Source of the DNA: Boudabousia marimammalium
GTDB taxonomy: Bacteria > Actinomycetota > Actinomycetes > Actinomycetales > Actinomycetaceae
Assembly (NCBI RefSeq): GCF_001936115.1
Contig: NZ_MPDM01000005.1
Span: 124,001 to 188,000 of the forward strand
Direction of reading: 5' to 3'
DNA length: 64,000 bases
Shown here one piece after another: positions 63,117 through 64,000 of the stretch. A model generated the notes under the pieces. That model saw only the letters and a list, made by a program, of their open reading frames with translations. It was not told the DNA's origin and did not search any database. The first letter of the stretch is position 1; each line of letters begins with the position of its first letter. The translations under genes and the position numbers were made by a program.

Positions 63117-64000
63117 ATGCGTATTGGTATTGCTGGAGCGGGAGCGATGGGATCCCGATTTGGATACATGCTCTCTGAAGCCGGTCAAGACGTCACCTTA
63201 ATCGATAGCTGGAGTGACCATGTGGAGGCCATCAAAGCTAATGGTTTGCAGATTGACTGGAATGGGGAAAGCCGCGTCGCCCCATTCAAGATCGTTTACC
63301 CTCATGAAGTTGCTGGTACTTTTGATCTGATTATCTGCTTTACCAAGGCGATGGGTTTGGATCAGATGCTCTCTTCTATCCAGTCTGCAATCGGTCCGGA
63401 TACTGCGTTGCTCTGCCTGCTGAACGGAATCGGCCATGAAGAAACCGTGCGCAAATACGTGCCCGACGCTAATTTCATTCTCGGAACCACGATTTGGACT
63501 GCCGGCCTGGATGGGCCGGGACGCGCTCACCTGTACGGCAGCGGTGCGGTAGCTTTAGAGAATATGGAAAATAGTGAATCCGCCAAGCGGAAAGCCTACG
63601 AGGTGGCTGAGCTGCTTGACGGCGCTGGTCTGAATGCCAGCTATTCCGATAGCGTCAGGTACTCCATCTACCGTAAGGCCACCTTGAACGGGGCAGTGAA
63701 CGCCATGTGCACTATCTTGGAATGTAATCTGAATACTTTCGGATCAACTCAATCCTCCGAAGAAATCATTGTGGGCATCTTGAACGAGTTCGGGGACGTC
63801 GCCGCGCATGAGGGAATCAACTTGGACCGTGAAGAGGTGCTGAATTATATTCACAGTATTTTCTCCCCGGACAGCATTGGTGAGCACTACCCGTCCATGT
63901 ATCAGGATCTGGTGAAGAACAACCGTATCACTGAGATTGACTACCTTAACGGTGCGATTGCTCGCAAGGGCAAGGACTATGGGATCCCCACGCCTTTCTG
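63117..64000 (+). CDS. panE: 2-dehydropantoate 2-reductase PanE/ApbA family (3' end outside window)
   Basis: The first 294 residues of a ketopantoate-reductase-family protein. The NADP-binding motif is IGIAGAGAMGSRFGYML. The catalytic lysine region is YRKATLNGAVNAMCTILECN, and the C-terminal domain runs to the edge, IARKGKDYGIPTPF. It would make pantoate for coenzyme A, though the family also includes other 2-oxoacid reductases. The ATG at 63117 follows ACGGAGATAAC. It lies 36 bp after murB on the same strand. Confidence 0.9.
   Translation, partial: MRIGIAGAGAMGSRFGYMLSEAGQDVTLIDSWSDHVEAIKANGLQIDWNGESRVAPFKIVYPHEVAGTFDLIICFTKAMGLDQMLSSIQSAIGPDTALLCLLNGIGHEETVRKYVPDANFILGTTIWTAGLDGPGRAHLYGSGAVALENMENSESAKRKAYEVAELLDGAGLNASYSDSVRYSIYRKATLNGAVNAMCTILECNLNTFGSTQSSEEIIVGILNEFGDVAAHEGINLDREEVLNYIHSIFSPDSIGEHYPSMYQDLVKNNRITEIDYLNGAIARKGKDYGIPTPF

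Noticed and set aside
1-64000. CRISPR array or prophage
   Set aside because: No regular 25-40 bp repeats with unique spacers; no integrase, capsid, terminase or tail genes.

Overview
The window is a stretch of chromosome from a mid-GC actinobacterium (roughly 55% GC by eye). A dnaK-grpE-dnaJ-hspR operon under HspR-type operators, a BldC-like regulator beside a 32-residue basic ribosomal peptide, and the order menG / menJ / nuoA-N / polyprenyl synthase / htpX / yajQ / tRNAs / rpmG / murB all recall Mycobacterium and Streptomyces. The compact genome, the tandem phosphofructokinase and the amidase with S-layer-like repeats suggest the family Actinomycetaceae. That placement is inference.

Layout. 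(1) 1-5.4 kb: the 5' part of radA, a trkA-trkH potassium uptake pair, a BldC-like regulator, the bS22-like peptide, a HAD phosphatase and a histidine phosphatase. (2) 5.5-19.2 kb: menaquinone genes menA, menE, menB, menC, menD, menF and menG, interspersed with a PLDc_N membrane protein, a secreted amidase, a DUF2797 protein and an HtrA protease. (3) 19.2-25.9 kb: a GNAT acetyltransferase, a CPA2 antiporter and the heat-shock operon with three HspR-type operators. (4) 25.9-28.9 kb: an AT-richer accessory segment. It holds a 585-bp non-autonomous element with inverted ends and an 8-bp target duplication, a secreted protein plus lipoprotein pair, fragments that look like a decayed bacteriocin-immunity ABC transporter, and two identical 64-bp repeats. 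(5) 28.9-39.5 kb: a membrane Fe-S oxidoreductase with two small membrane proteins, a glutathione-transferase-like protein, a heterodimeric ABC exporter and a tandem 6-phosphofructokinase. (6) 39.7-58.0 kb: menJ, the complete 14-gene nuo operon and a polyprenyl diphosphate synthase. (7) 58.1-64 kb: a ferredoxin-NADP reductase, htpX, yajQ, tRNA-Tyr, tRNA-Thr, tRNA-Met, rpmG, murB and the start of panE.

How the genes fit together. Complex I passes electrons from NADH to menaquinone. The men genes make its naphthoquinone head, the polyprenyl synthase its tail, MenA joins them, MenG methylates the ring and MenJ saturates the side chain. menH and the DHNA-CoA thioesterase are not in the window. The cytochrome c assembly genes that usually sit between the histidine phosphatase and menA in relatives are absent.

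The most unusual signals are a short motif, CCCTCGG and its extension CGCCCTCGGC, repeated far more often than base composition predicts and in several reading frames; the 585-bp element; the bacteriocin-transporter relic; and an oxidoreductase whose reading frame seems to begin at an ATT codon.
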